From Sipunculus nudus (lineage: Eukaryota; Annelida; Sipuncula; Golfingiida; Sipunculidae): a stretch of 64,000 bases of DNA. Numbering within the stretch: the first letter of the stretch is position 1; every line of letters begins with the position of its first letter. The position numbers were made by a program, and so were the translations under genes. Under the pieces are notes generated by a model that saw nothing but the letters and a program-made list of their open reading frames with translations, searched no databases and was not told the DNA's origin. This document shows positions 36,901 to 48,671 of this stretch, piece after piece. Where the stretch lies: assembly GCA_026874595.1 (NCBI GenBank), contig CM049319.1:17711101-17775100 (forward strand), given 5' to 3'.

Positions 36901-37521
36901 TTTTAAACTTGCGCATTGTTATTTGTGAAAGTTAAATAAAAAAAATAAAAAGAGTAAGTTACGACCTTCGTAACATTTAAGTAAGAAACAGAAAGAACAT
37001 TTAAACAAACTAACTAATAATGTTGGAAAGAATGGCAAAGCAGCACTACACTTATTGTGGAACCACATCCAGGCAGTTGCCCTTAACCTTTGACCCCTAT
37101 CAATCATAACACTCTTACCGTTAGCTGGGGATATTTAGGGCGATACAATAGCGAATGAGGTTGCACCAGTTATAGCCGCGGGGAGTGTGTATGGAGTACA
37201 GAATCGACAAAATGTAATCAGAAAATCAAATTTGATTCTTTTGCTGGATCTGCTGTCGTCTCTCAGCCGTCCACCTGTGCCTCGGGCATTTCCATTGCAA
37301 AATGACGTTATTGTTTTTTCTTAGCTATTGGTATCATTGGCCCTGGGCAATGATCTAGAATAATGGCATTTACTAAATTAAGTTATGCCCATCTAGGTAT
37401 CATCATGTGTTAGACTACATTTAACTCGAGTAGATGGAAAGTTTTCGTGGTGAAGAAATGTCCACGTGAACTCTGCAGACATTTGACAATAAGTTACATC
37501 ACTAATATCTAAAGTAACTTA
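36901..37521. other. Unassigned DNA
   Basis: No gene recognised. Confidence 0.5.
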
Positions 37522-37697
37522 ACTCTGTCTCTGTCTCTGTCTGTCTCCTCTCTGTCTGTCTGTGTGTGTTTCTTTCTCTCTGTGTCTCTGTCTCTGTGTC
37601 TCTGTCTCTCTGTCTCTCTCTCGGTCTCTGTCTGTCTGTTTGTCTCTCTGTCTGTCTGTCGGTCTATCTCTCTCTCACTCTCCCTCTCTCTCTCTTG
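37522..37697 (+). repeat. (TCTG)n/(TC)n array
   Basis: About 175 bp of TCTG and TC repeats. The Arg/Glu-rich minus frame and Ser/Leu/Cys-rich plus frame here are artefacts. Confidence 0.97.
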
Positions 37698-38492
37698 AAA
37701 CTGAAATTTTACATTTTTTCCATGTAAAATCAAGATTTCAGTTTTATAAGAAAAAATGTTTAAAATTAATTTATGATATTTAATATTTGAAATGATTAAA
37801 AATATCCGTATTTATTTAATTACAAAAAACTTTGCCGAATTAAAATCAAATATACTTCATGGGTCTAATATGAATTTTGAATTGGTTTTAAATGGGGTTT
37901 TTTCCAAGAGGCTCTGCATTTATTTTTGTTTATAAAGCAGCGATTCAGCCTACTCTGACGCCGATGAAATAGGTGCGCCTTAAGAATTTATCACTGGCTT
38001 TTTCCACTTGATGACAGTGTTTCGTGATGACCACCAAGCTTGTAAAGCCATAATTAAAATGTCAATGTCTGTCTAAGATATTATTAGTGTTGTTGATTTT
38101 TCTCTGCCTCTGTCAATCGTGCCTTCGTTAGGATGTAGTCACGAATGTTTTTAAGTGGCATTTTCCACATGAAAATAGATCTCAATAACACCCTTCGTTC
38201 CTTACCGAGACTGAAAGTTTAACCCTGTCCTGTTCATATTTATTTTAGACTTAAATGTGCCCATTTTGTTTCACAACATATAAGGTGCACATGAAATGCA
38301 GTGTTCAGTCCAGAATTTTTATAATATGTCAATGTTTCTTTCTGAAACCATTTCCTACACCTGTACACAGTAGAAATAAACTGGCCCGAGCTTGATCAGT
38401 GTCATGAAATAAATGTCCACAAAGCGTCCCGCATCGGTATCATAAAGCAAGTTTGCGACCAACAGTAAAGAAATAATTTTTTTCATGGCAAG
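37698..38492. other. Unassigned AT-rich DNA
   Basis: No gene recognised. Confidence 0.5.
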
Positions 38493-38640
38493 TACAGTCG
38501 AACCTGTGTAATAAGATCGCCCGTCGGACTGGATAAAAGTGGTCTTAATTCACAGGGGAATTATTAGACGGTTCAGTTATGACCGATGTAATTGCTTGCG
38601 GTTCAGCCAAGGGTGGTCTTAATAGATAGGTTACACTGGG
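38493..38640 (+). mobile_element. Mariner/pogo-like MITE fragment
   Basis: Starts TACAGTCGAACCTGTGTAAT. The segment contains GTGGTCTTAAT twice, the second in GGGTGGTCTTAATAGATAGG. From general knowledge CAGTCGAACC with nearby GGTCTTAAT motifs is typical of Tc1/mariner-pogo-type MITE ends. The far inverted end is not intact. Confidence 0.45.
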
Positions 38641-39859
38641 CACCTTCCCTATTTGCCTTTTCCCCGCACGTGAAATATCACATCTTTTTAAAGTAAATAC
38701 ACACATTTAATCTAATTTATAAATTCAAAAAACAAAAAGTACAAGTAAAACAGGTGGAAAGACACCCTGCCTATAATTCGGGTTCAAGCTTTGTATTTAG
38801 CCAATGTGGACTGATAATGGAAGACATAAAACATCGTGCAAGTGACCCAGTACCTTAATAAGACATGTCTGGACCTTTCTCACATTTACATTATTTTATC
38901 TTAACCGAATGTTCAACAATTCATGCATATAAACTGCCAAGTGAATTCTTGGTGTCTTTTATGAGCCTTGTGGTCCTCTACACAGTAAAAGGTTAAATGA
39001 GCCATATCTCCCGTTAAGCTAGCGTTCCTGGTAACACATTTAAAGAATTGTTTTAAATTCGTCTTAGATCCACTAAAGTATATATCAATTTCATATTTTT
39101 ACATTTTTCTATCTCACAGTATATGTGTTAATGACGTTTTCATTCGTTTAAAAATTAAACTTTTTGCCAATATTCAAATTATCTCTACAAAAGTTCCTTA
39201 CTTTTATAAATGTAATTTTATTATTTTTACTGTAACAAAAAATTATTAAAAATATTATTAGCCCGCGAAAATGGTTGGATCTTACTGCGTTATAAGTGTA
39301 TTTTTTTTTAGATTTTAAATTTTCCAAGTTTTAAATGGTTTATGTTCGTGCAGTCATAGTTGAATTTAAGAGAATTTAAAATTGATTACAATGGAGATAT
39401 GTCTTACAAGGGCTGCTACATTAAAGAACTATAAGTAAAAATAATTTGTTTCGTCAAGGATTCATTAACGTCATAATTGTTCCTAAATTTTCTCCTCAAT
39501 AGCTAAATTACCATAAAAGAACTGTTCAATAAAGTAGAGCACAGTCAAATAGCACAGACCACCTTTTGGAAATCGACAAAAAGTGTGAAACAAGACTCTT
39601 CTGAAAGGCTACATTGATATTTATAGGATTATACGATTATCGTTTTCAAACTGTCTATTATATGCATAAGAAATCTGACGGTCAGTAACTGATCACTGAT
39701 CAGTGTCAGCATGGAGCAAATCTGTTGCTCACTGCAGTTTCATTTCTTTAGCCTGAAACTAGGCGATGATAATGACAATAAAATAAATATCAGCTATATT
39801 GGAAAATATATATAGCGTGTTCCCCTGTCTAAACGACCAGCTTTACGTGACAGTCATTT
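38641..39859. other. Unassigned AT-rich DNA
   Basis: No gene recognised. A TGATCACTGATCAGTG near-palindrome lies at about 39688-39705. Confidence 0.5.
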
Positions 39860-39990
39860 CCCCTTGGATAACTTGAGTCGAGGACCTCCGAGTCCAAGTA
39901 CAAATCCGATTCCAGGACCATGGAGTCCAAGTCCGTGTCAGTGAAAAAAAGGACACCGTCCGGACTCGAGTACAAAATCATTGATAGATG
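39860..39990 (-). mobile_element. ACTCGG-rich element fragment, second copy
   Basis: On the minus strand it carries GTACTTGGACTCGGAGGT, identical over 18 bp to the segment near 14089, plus CGGACTTGGACTCC. A short degraded relative of 14072-14392. Confidence 0.4.
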
Positions 39991-42034
39991 GCTAGCCAGT
40001 CTATATGCATCAAATGTATCGAACTTTTTTATATTTTCGGCCGAAATGTATCCAGGTATGCCCCAATATTAACCTGATGCCCGAAACATCAGAAATGTTT
40101 CAGCGAGCTTTAAGATTTTCCAATGTCTCCTAATCTGTTCTCATTTCTTGATTTCCGTCGTTATTGACTAATGTATACTGTTCCTTCTGAGTGAGGTTAA
40201 GTTGAGGTTACACAGGGGCAAATCGCGTTCATTATCGGCCAAGCGTGAACTCTCTTTTACCCTTCTTAACTTTTAATAGACGAATACCCTTATACTTTTC
40301 TTTAGCCGCATACTACACAAAATAGCAGGATGAAAAGCGTGGTCCCCAAGCGCCTTTTCCGGCCTCTATTCAGCAGCTACGGGTCCAATCATCACCAATT
40401 TCTCTCAAGACAGTTTCGCTTTTTGTGGCAGTACTTTCGTGTCGTATATTTTCGTGCCATTTTAACACCCTTGCTGAATCAGAAGTTGGAAGCACCATCT
40501 CTTGTACAAAAAAAACGGATAACACACGTCGGATACCGGTAATCAAAATCCAGAGTATAAGATAGCATCGCACAACTCCGCTAATTTTCATAATTGCCAA
40601 ATTGAGATTTGATTTAGGCTTAAAAGACGGTAAATCTATCGAGTTAACAATGGAGTGAATCTTTTTTGCACCGCAGTCTCATTGCCTTGTCTAAATTCTT
40701 GAACAAGCCCTATATATCCAAAAGAGAAAATCCACAAGCACTCAATACCATTGGAGAACTACAGCCAGTCACTAATACATAGGCCATCTATGAAGCGGGC
40801 TTATAATGTTACAGTCACTGAGGATATCTTAAAGACAATTTGACTTTATTGGGATTGTCTAACGCCGTATATTAACCTTGTTCGCAGACAGACTGGGACC
40901 TTGTTTTGAGCTGATCTTGCGTGTCCTAAAATCGATTAAAAGTAAAGTTGTTGATAAGTTCTGACACGAAGGTTCATCGAGGGTTTTCCGTGAAGTTATC
41001 ATATCTAAATTGCGCTTTCGAAATTAAAGCTCCAGTATTGTCTTGCCGTACCAGTATATTATATTTTGCATAATATTAATCCAAAACTATATAATTAGCT
41101 CGGCTGATGACCCGATGGCGAAAGTAAAATATTTTTTTTCTAATTTTCAGTAACTTGCTACTTGCTTTACAATTTTAAATGGTTTTGGCCGTTGGTTAGG
41201 GGGTGTAATTTGTTTCTGTGAGGTGGTGAGGGATTATGCTTTGCCCTTGGTTCGTTGCTTGGTTTGACTGTTAGCAACTTTCCACATAATTCAGGACCCA
41301 TTTTTTATGAAATATCATAGAATCATGAAATAGCATGAAATGTCACAAAACAAATATTCCAAATTTGTAGTAAATCTGAATTACCATAATATATGTAATT
41401 CAGATAGATATATACTATTGCAGATTTGTTCATTAGTATCAGTGGCTGTGAATCGGCCCGGTGAACCCTGAAGTTGTGCACACGGGGACACAGGGGTCTT
41501 TTCTTTTAACATTCTAGCCACTCCCTACAATCGACCTTTTGGCCTTACGGTAAGAATCTCTAAAAATAACCTCTCTAGCTTGATGCAGGGGGTCGTCGGA
41601 CTACTTCAGCCTTCTCGGTCAACTAGCAATGAGTCTCGCATATCCTAAACAACTCCTTTGTTCTAGTTACAATTATGATCTAAATATGTGGTAGATTCAT
41701 TCATTTTATTTCGGTGAAAAATGTAAACGCTTGTGTATTTCTGTTATTAGGAGCTGTTGTCGTCAAAGGTTGCACAAATGACAATTACTCGAAAACCATT
41801 ATACAATGAGTCTATATTTGGGATAAATGCTAACATATTATTAAGAAATAATTTTAATGAACTCTTTCAGACAAGCAGCGTTTTTTTCTGTCTTAATTAT
41901 ATCAAAACCTAACTGAACGTGAGGAGCAAAGAGAGACAGAGAAAACCTGAAATACCTTGCTCCGCAGTTTCACAAAATTTTACCTTTATCAATTGACACA
42001 AATCAACATTTCTATATAGCAAGCTATATACGCC
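39991..42034. other. Unassigned DNA
   Basis: No supported gene. Overlapping frames at 40330-40542 (plus) and 40370-40600 (minus) have no recognised domain. Confidence 0.5.
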
Positions 42035-42345
42035 TAACTTTTCTGTAGAATTTATGTGATTTCTAGCTTATTGTGGGTACACATAAATGAACTTTAGATA
42101 ATTCTGTGACATATGAATGAACTTGTTTATCAACATGCTGTTAGCAGATACGGTATACATGGGCAAATGCTAAAAAACAGAAGAAACCTTGTAACCGTAT
42201 CTGGTAGGACCCATATATGCGGGGAAGTTAAAAGGACTTTAATTGTGAAATGCCTTTATCAAAGTCTTGCCGCCAAATGTCCAAATTGAATGTATTTTGC
42301 CCCCCCCCCCCCCCCCCCCCCCCACATGTGGGATCGGCAATTTCT
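42035..42345 (+). repeat. Interspersed repeat family R, copy 2
   Basis: Contains TGTAGAATTTATGTGATTTC, GAACTTGTTTATCAACATGC, GGTAGGACCCATATATGCGG, CGCCAAATGTCC and TTGAATGTATTTTG, in the same order as the other R copies. The G/C-rich block before CACATGTGGG has expanded to C24 (42300-42323). The overlapping 75-codon plus frame is an artefact. Confidence 0.6.
42300..42323 (+). repeat. Poly-C tract (C24)
   Basis: Uninterrupted C run where other R copies have only GCGGGCCCC or GGGGGCC. Confidence 0.95.
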
Positions 42346-42494
42346 GGCCTATTTCTTGTTAAACATTCAAAATATTATCTTAAGTTAATCGACGTCAGGA
42401 ATAAATGCGGATCAGATATATTCACAGGGAATATCAGATGTGGCCTATACAAGAAATTTATGAATTTATGCGAATGAAGGAGGAAAAAGCTGGG

Positions 42495-42545
42495 CCTTAA
42501 GCCCAGGGGCGGATTCAGAGGGCTGTTTAAACCACACTGCCCCAA
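42495..42545 (+). mobile_element. hAT-like MITE end
   Basis: CCCAGGGGCGGATTCAGAGG lies at about 42500-42519 in the plus orientation. It is the same terminal motif seen inverted at 12195-12300 and 15541-15612. Confidence 0.4.
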
Positions 42546-42699
42546 CAAGAAGAAATTAGTTTTTCGCGATCTTACCAATTTTTTTACCTCCTTCCTTGAT
42601 ATATGAATATTTTCTTGAATATAAGTCCCTCGGTGTACACGGCAAATCTTGACTGAATTCCCGAAACCCTGTACCGCCACTAAATGCACCCTTCCGTCA

Positions 42700-42965
42700 G
42701 AGGCTGTTTCTACACAAAACGCACCTCTTCCCGTTAGGCAGTGAGGGACTACTGACCTCGACTGTAAAACTGTAAAATCAAAATGTGTTACATTTCAAGG
42801 AAACTCCGTCTGTTTACATTTCACATGGGTGTACGTGTGCTTACAAAATAAAACTTAATCCGTGAAGTTCATGCCAGAAAAACACCCATGTTATATAATT
42901 TGCCTGAAACAATTTTCATCCATCAAAGTAAGAAAACACTATAAATAGAAAGGCTTTAGGCAGGT
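42700..42965 (+). repeat. Interspersed repeat family S, copy 1
   Basis: Shares with 58215-58580 and 62440-62825: a CCTCTTCC motif, an AAATCAAAATGTGTTACATT motif, TTACATTTCACATG, TGCTTACAAAATA and CCGTGAAGTTC. This copy appears to stop before the second half seen in the others. Confidence 0.5.
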
Positions 42966-43665
42966 TAGACAAAATACTGAAGCGCTTTATTTATTTGTAT
43001 ATCCTGGTGGAGTGTTCATGTAAGAGGTAATGTGTGAATTTTAAAAACAAGTTCATGGGTTGTCCGTATCGATTTGCCCTCATGTGGCCTACCCTCAGGT
43101 ACGTCACAACAGTAAAAAGTGTTATTTTCCGGGAAGTTAACGCACACAGGATTAATATAAGTTTAACCATTCATTATTGAAGCGTGAAGGCCGGAAAAAC
43201 AGTGTCATATGCCACATAAAGATTGGTAAGCTACATCAGGAATTACATAGGTACACACACACACACACACTTTTTGGCCATGTTAGGCAGTATAGGTCGT
43301 TGGTAGATGAATGGGTATTGTTTGCTGAGAAAATGTTTGTCGGATAATAAAAAAAGAGTACAAACAGACCCTCCCCCCGATCAAAAATCAATATATACTG
43401 TCTAAATTAAATAATAAATAATTTTGCTATCTTTTCAGCATTGTATTTTTCAGAGTGTAGATTTGATTTAAACCTTCAAGACATATGCTTACATTTATAA
43501 TGATTGAATAAGGCTATTCATACATGCAATATACCAATTGTAACATTTATATTTGAACGATAATGGAACTATGACTTAACTAACAACGGATTGATATCAT
43601 TATCTCAAAAGGCATTTTGTCCCCCACCCCTAAAAAAGTTAGGGGGACATATCCCTGCACCCCCC
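42966..43665. other. Unassigned DNA
   Basis: No gene recognised. A short (AC)n run occupies 43253-43270. Confidence 0.5.
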
Positions 43666-43696
43666 ACCCCCCCCCACCCCCCCCCCCCCCCCCCCC
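43666..43696 (+). repeat. Poly-C tract
   Basis: C-rich run ending in C20 (43677-43696). The Gly-rich minus frame across it is an artefact. Confidence 0.95.
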
Positions 43697-44891
43697 ATCC
43701 TTGAAGCAAAGCTGATGGGCAGATGTGATGAAACAAGAAAACTACGTGCCAAGGGAAAAGAGTGCAGGCGACTGACAGAGCAGGCGAGCGTGACCTCTGA
43801 CACTGTCTGCCATTTCTCCATGTCTAACAGTATTTCCGCGGGACAAATCTAATTGTACATGACCAAACGTGGGGGAATTGAAATATCTATCACCGCTGGC
43901 ACTGTAGAGTTATTTTGGATGATCAGGTTTAGTTTCGCACAACGTCTATAGCTATCAAGTGTGTCAGAGTTTGTCAATCCAAGCGTGGAAAGGCGGCATT
44001 GATCAAAGACACAAGTAGCTCAGGTTAACAAAATGTAAAGCCGTGCCGATGGCTATATGGACCAAATTCACATGCCTGGCTGGATGAGCTGTGTATGTGT
44101 CAATTCTGAACGCTATTTACACAAAACACTGATATTGGTTTTCTTTTCTTTGAAAAGAAGATTTGGACGAAGAAATGTAGTGGAATTAACATCCGGCGGG
44201 AAACAAGCAGTGCAACATTTTTTAATTCTGTGGTTGACTTCATATTCGAGGGGTTAAAATCTCGCGATATAACTTTTCAAATATTTCGCAACAGTTCGAT
44301 TTTCGCGATTCAACCATAAAGGAGGCTTTGCAAAGTATGTCCATATAACTGTATATAGTTAATTAATATGACGTCACAAACGTTTTGCAAATGACGAGGG
44401 CATATGAGAGCATCAATCAATTGGAAATTATTTTTGTAGATAATACTAAAGTCATGTATTTATATCATTAATCTTTACCGTTTCTACTGTTGAAGCCACA
44501 GTCACGGACAACATAAATGAGATGTCGGTAGATGTGTGTATATAGTAGGAATGTTAATCTGTAGGTAGGATGTCTTTTAATCACGAGGGTTGTGAATATT
44601 GTGATTTTAAAAACCCTCGCAAACTAAAAAGCAAACAGTATTAAACACTTATATCAGGAAAAAAACATACATATTCCAGGACCATGGTCAACAGGGGGCG
44701 CTGCAAGTATTCTGATTTTGGGGACAGAGTAAGGAAATATCCTCCTGTTAGCTTCTCCGCCCAGGAGGTTAACGTAATTACTTTTCTTCCGTGTCCGTTG
44801 TCCTTGATGGATGTGTCTGCACTGAAAACAAAGGGTTCTCAAATTGACAACTTTAGGGTTTTCAAATGAGTGTACTTAAAACAACAACCAA
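43697..44891. other. Unassigned DNA
   Basis: No supported gene. Short frames at 43639-43821, 44057-44257 and 44654-44869 lack domains. Confidence 0.5.
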
Positions 44892-44963
44892 GGTTGTCAA
44901 AATATCAATTTGACAACCATCTGGGATTGTCAAATTGGTTGTCAAATGTTTGCCGCGACAACC
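44892..44963. repeat. Cluster of GGTTGTC/GACAACC inverted repeats
   Basis: GGTTGTC at 44892-44898 and 44937-44943; GACAACC at 44912-44918 and 44957-44963. The first pair forms a 10-bp stem (GGTTGTCAAA/TTTGACAACC) with a 7-nt loop. Function unknown; could be a transposon end or a hairpin-forming repeat. Confidence 0.6.
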
Positions 44964-45000
44964 TTTGGGATGCCATGGACCTGTCAAGGTCATCCGTCAT

Positions 45001-45008
<8 letters not shown>

Positions 45009-45055
<47 letters not shown>
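45009..45055. repeat. (CT)n microsatellite
   Basis: About 47 bp of CT, followed by an imperfect TA run at 45060-45092. Confidence 0.97.
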
Positions 45056-45058
<3 letters not shown>

Positions 45059-45742
45059 GATATATATATATATTTATATATATATATATATAAATTAATT
45101 ATAATACATATATTAATAACATATATATTCAAGTATAACATTTATTTTTAAAAAGCAATCGGCAGTGTACTAGATTAACGAATGATTTTCTTTGGAATGT
45201 GGACAGGTTTTTGTGCGAGTGTGTTTCAGTGTTCACGTAATGAGTCAGTGTATCGTTTCTTCATCTTCCGTAGCATCCTCTCTGGCAAGTAGTTAACCAC
45301 TCCATGGTTATTCAGGTCAAGCTGACAGATATTTCACGAAACCATGCGTATGGTGCGATTGAATTTTGAAAGAATTTGAATTTAATTTTAAATCTGATCC
45401 AAGAAACAAAGGGTTGTAAATTTAAGCCTTGGTACATTTCTCGTTGAATCATGTGACCCCAAAAAGTTTGAAAATACCACAATTTGCCTGAAAGAATTCT
45501 TGGCTGGTTAATGATAGCGTGTCAAATGCATATTATATTGGAACAACATTGACGTGGTGTGATTGTTAGGAGTTTTATGAATCATTCATACATTAATATG
45601 CTTTATATCTGTTTATGCGTAGGTGTTACAGCCATCTTTTGAATAATATTATCCATCTCTGTAGGTTCCACGTTTCTTGAAAATTGGTTTAAAGGCAATA
45701 GAACAGAAGAAAATACAACAAACATATATTCACTGGTTACGA
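45056..45742. other. TA-rich run and unassigned DNA
   Basis: The TA run reaches 45092. The rest is AT-rich with no recognised gene. Confidence 0.5.
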
Positions 45743-45759
45743 TTAGGGTTAGGGTTAGG
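45743..45759 (+). repeat. Short TTAGGG run
   Basis: Two full TTAGGG units and a partial third. This matches the common metazoan telomere motif but is too short to indicate a telomere. Confidence 0.8.
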
Positions 45760-46040
45760 AAACTGGACAAACTTGTAATAAAGCCTACCTGCTAAGCATG
45801 ACCTGCAGCCCATTGGTTTGACCATTATGGGCGCGGTACCTCTGTGTACCACGCCCAAACAGGGCATCATTGTAAAATATTAATTAACAGCCAATCAGAA
45901 TGTAACAATAATGCTTCTTGCATTATGGACTTTATACATTGTCATTCCACCTTATATGAACACCTCTCTGCCCGTTTCAACTTACTCCCTGACAAAGAAG
46001 CCTGTGCGCTTCGAAAACTCGTGTGTAAATAAACAAGTTA
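45760..46040 (+). other. Hairpin and possible Penelope-like tail
   Basis: A GGGCG.GGTAC/GTACC.CGCCC hairpin lies at 45829-45856. Near 45985-46030 the segment CCTGACAAAGAAGCCTGTG then CGCTTCGAAAACTCGTG and AAATAAACAAG resembles tails seen next to Penelope-like elements. That resemblance is from memory and weak. The 62-codon frame here is short and unassigned. Confidence 0.25.
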
Positions 46041-46447
46041 GTCTATCTTAAAGGCGTCACTAATTCTCTTTACGTATATATTTAGTTATAAAAGAAATAA
46101 AACAGGATATTTGCCAACTCCTACGAGAACCGAATATGGTGCACAGCCTTGATATGCGTGATTTATAGCATTTAGTTTTTTCCCAAGCGCATAAGAGTGT
46201 TTTTATTCAGTCTTTGACGGGTCATAAATTTTAGCTTTATAATTGCACAAATGGCACAAAAACTGCATAGTTTTCATTTAAAATTGTTCAAGAGTGTTTA
46301 ACGTCAAACGTTAAAATATATCCTGGTCATAGGTCTACACAAAACCTGTTTTACTGGATGAAGCAGTTATGAATTGGCCATGTTTTCTAAGCGCAAAAGA
46401 TAAAAGCGTTTATTTGCCATGAATAGAAAGTTCACTAATGAGAGTTT
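46041..46447. other. Unassigned DNA
   Basis: AT-rich; no gene recognised. Confidence 0.5.
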
Positions 46448-46685
46448 GGGGCAAGGACAGTCGAGGGGTAAAACGCTCAGCTCTCTCCGCTGGCGACGCC
46501 GGTTCGATCCCCGGCATGGCTTAGAGAATGTGTTGTAGTGGCCCATGCAAGGCTGGTAGTTTCCTCAGGGTCCTGCGGTTTTCTCCACCTCTACAGACTA
46601 CTGAACGTAAACATATGAGCCATACATATTAGTTACTATAGCTAGTTGTAAAAAAAAACATGTAAAATAAAATAGTTTATAGTTT
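46448..46685 (+). mobile_element. tRNA-derived SINE (type A), copy 2
   Basis: Head GACAGTCGAGGGGTAAAACG (A-box region, about 46457-46476) and B box GGTTCGATCCC at 46501-46511, inside CCGGTTCGATCCCCGG as in a T-arm. The body contains GTCCTGCGGTTTTC and CTACAGACTACTGAACG, and it ends in an A-rich tail (AAAAAAAACATG, AATAAAATAG). It aligns with 36712-36900. No intact acceptor stem was found, so a functional tRNA is unlikely. Confidence 0.7.
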
Positions 46686-47044
46686 ATAATAATGTGAACC
46701 AATTTGAAGGTCAGTGCAACGTGTACAACGTGATCCAATGTAATTTAGCGTCGGTTTTCCACCAAGGTTCCTGAAGTAATTGGCTGATACAAATGTGACA
46801 TCATGGGCTTTATTCAGAAATGACTTGTATTTATTAATACATAATAATTTTACTGTTTTTCGATTAATTGGTCCTGGCACTGTCGAAAATAGTGAGCTAT
46901 ATTAAGATTGAGACCTATTTATTCAGCAGGGGGTATCCAAAGCAGGGAAGTCCCCATAAAAGAGCCAACAGCTTTTTTTTTACACTAACGTATATATTCT
47001 TATGGAACATATAAATTATAAGGAAAAATATTTTTCTGTCAAGA
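46686..47044. other. Unassigned DNA
   Basis: No gene recognised. Minus frames here (67 codons, and 82 codons running into the SINE) are not supported. Confidence 0.45.
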
Positions 47045-47350
47045 AATGAGCTCCGCTGGCTGCTGAAGTCAAGAGGCAGAGCACAGGGATCAAAGCCGGG
47101 AGGTCGCGAGTTCGATCTTAAGCCAAAGATCGGTGGGATTTTTAATGATCGGTCCTTACCCATGACGAGCGCTCTGCAGGCTTAATGGGAAGACTGTGCC
47201 CAATATTTTTGTTTCACTAACAAACCTTTCAGGGGTTCTTCGGTGTTATGACTCAGGTCATAAAGCAATGGGGAAAACGCACATCCTGGTCCCGCAGGGG
47301 TGGTAGGCCGAGCCTGGTTGACGCCTGTGCTGTCGCGTGTTAACCCCTGT
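47045..47350 (+). mobile_element. tRNA-derived SINE (type B), copy 2
   Basis: B-box-like GAGTTCGATCT at 47108-47118 and an A-box-like TGGCTGCTGAAGTCAAG at about 47058-47074. The body matches 24555-24850: CGGTGGGATTTTTAATG, CGAGCGCTCTGCAGGCTTAA, TGGGAAGACTGTGCCC and GAGCCTGGTTGACGCC, ending near TGTCGCGTGTTAACCC. Confidence 0.65.
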
Positions 47351-48581
47351 ACATGATATATATAGTTATCTCGATCTTGACTCCATTGACTAGACTGTGC
47401 TGCATTATAGTCTGATCAATGTGACCAGTGCGCTTAGCTTATAATACGCCATGTTTATTTTCACATATTTTATAAGCTGACTATAAATATAGCTGACTAA
47501 ACAATATCCGGTACATGATAAATTTCATCTGACTTCATTTTTATTAGAATTAGAATTCATTTATTAGAATGTGCTGACTACAACGTCAAGTTTATTAAAA
47601 TCAGATAGGCGATAGCTGCTAAACGCAAATTATCTTTTTATATGTTTTTTTAAGATGACTAGCAAAAAAAGATTCCATGTATGGTAAAACCACTGACTGC
47701 TTTGTGACTCCTGACTACAGTATTTTTTATAGTTACCTGACTAACCGTCAGCACAAACAACGGTTACTACAGGTATCCGTCAAAAGAAGGCATCTAAGTT
47801 ACCTTATATACACACTAACGATAAATAATAGTTCTTGCCACAGTTTGTGCACATATAACTGGTATAAGACCTGAATTAAATCAGCTGGCAGCGGAGAAAC
47901 GTCCGAGCGTACAGTACCGCAAGTAGAATCATCACTTGGGCAACTGGAGCACGGCGAGTGACCGCTTGGTTAGTCTCGATAAGCCTCACATTGATTGACA
48001 ATGCTACAGTCCAATAACTTCTGGACAGGAATGGCGCCCCAGCCGATTTGATGTCCCGTGAGAAAACCCTTTCGATAATCGTCCCGTGTTAATGTCTCGG
48101 GTATATAGGGTCAGGTCAACAGGACGTTCATTCACACAGAGGTGAATAATTGTATAAATGGAAAATTAATATATATCTATAACGATTCGTTTTAGCTCTG
48201 CATATTTATCATTGTTCTACACCACTAAGACATATGGCATGGAAATAAGCTTACTCATGGTATGACTCTGTCCTCATAAATACGTGTTCTTCACTGATAT
48301 TTTAAACAAATAAAATGTGTGAATGTGGGGAATAATATGAATCATGTAATGATATCAAGTGTACATAATATCTAGAGCTATATATATTGTTCATGCATGC
48401 AAGCAAATTATCCTCCGACATACATATCTCATATGACGTTTTTGCTACATTTATTATGAAATATATTTTAAAGAAATGCATTTAACTATGAACAAGTCAG
48501 TGACACCAAAACAATATTTTATGTATTTTTTTTTTCGTTATAGTTCATATTTCATGTACCATTTGATAAGATTACAAGGAC
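47351..48581. other. Unassigned DNA
   Basis: No gene recognised. 47880-48120 is more GC-balanced than its surroundings. Confidence 0.5.
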
Positions 48582-48671
48582 ATGGCGGACAATCAACAAG
48601 CCGGACGGACTGATAACGACCGGCAGACTATCAACACCGACCACACTCGGAGCGTACCAGACGAAGATTAA
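48582..48671 (+). other. 29-codon small ORF in good start context
   Basis: ATG at 48582 sits in ACAAGGACATGGCGG, a favourable Kozak-like context. The frame reads MADNQQAGRTDNDRQ, then a hydrophilic stretch ending SVPDED and TAA. Codons are less AT-biased than the flanks. It could be an exon end, a micropeptide or chance. No family recognised. Confidence 0.15.

Noticed and set aside
37509-37783. Arg/Glu-rich and Ser/Leu-rich frames
   Set aside because: Translations of the TCTG/TC array.
45743-45759. Telomeric or subtelomeric array
   Set aside because: Fewer than three TTAGGG units. Such short runs occur by chance.
46448-46530. A functional tRNA gene
   Set aside because: B box is good but no full cloverleaf with acceptor pairing. 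The sequence continues into a SINE body with a second copy elsewhere.
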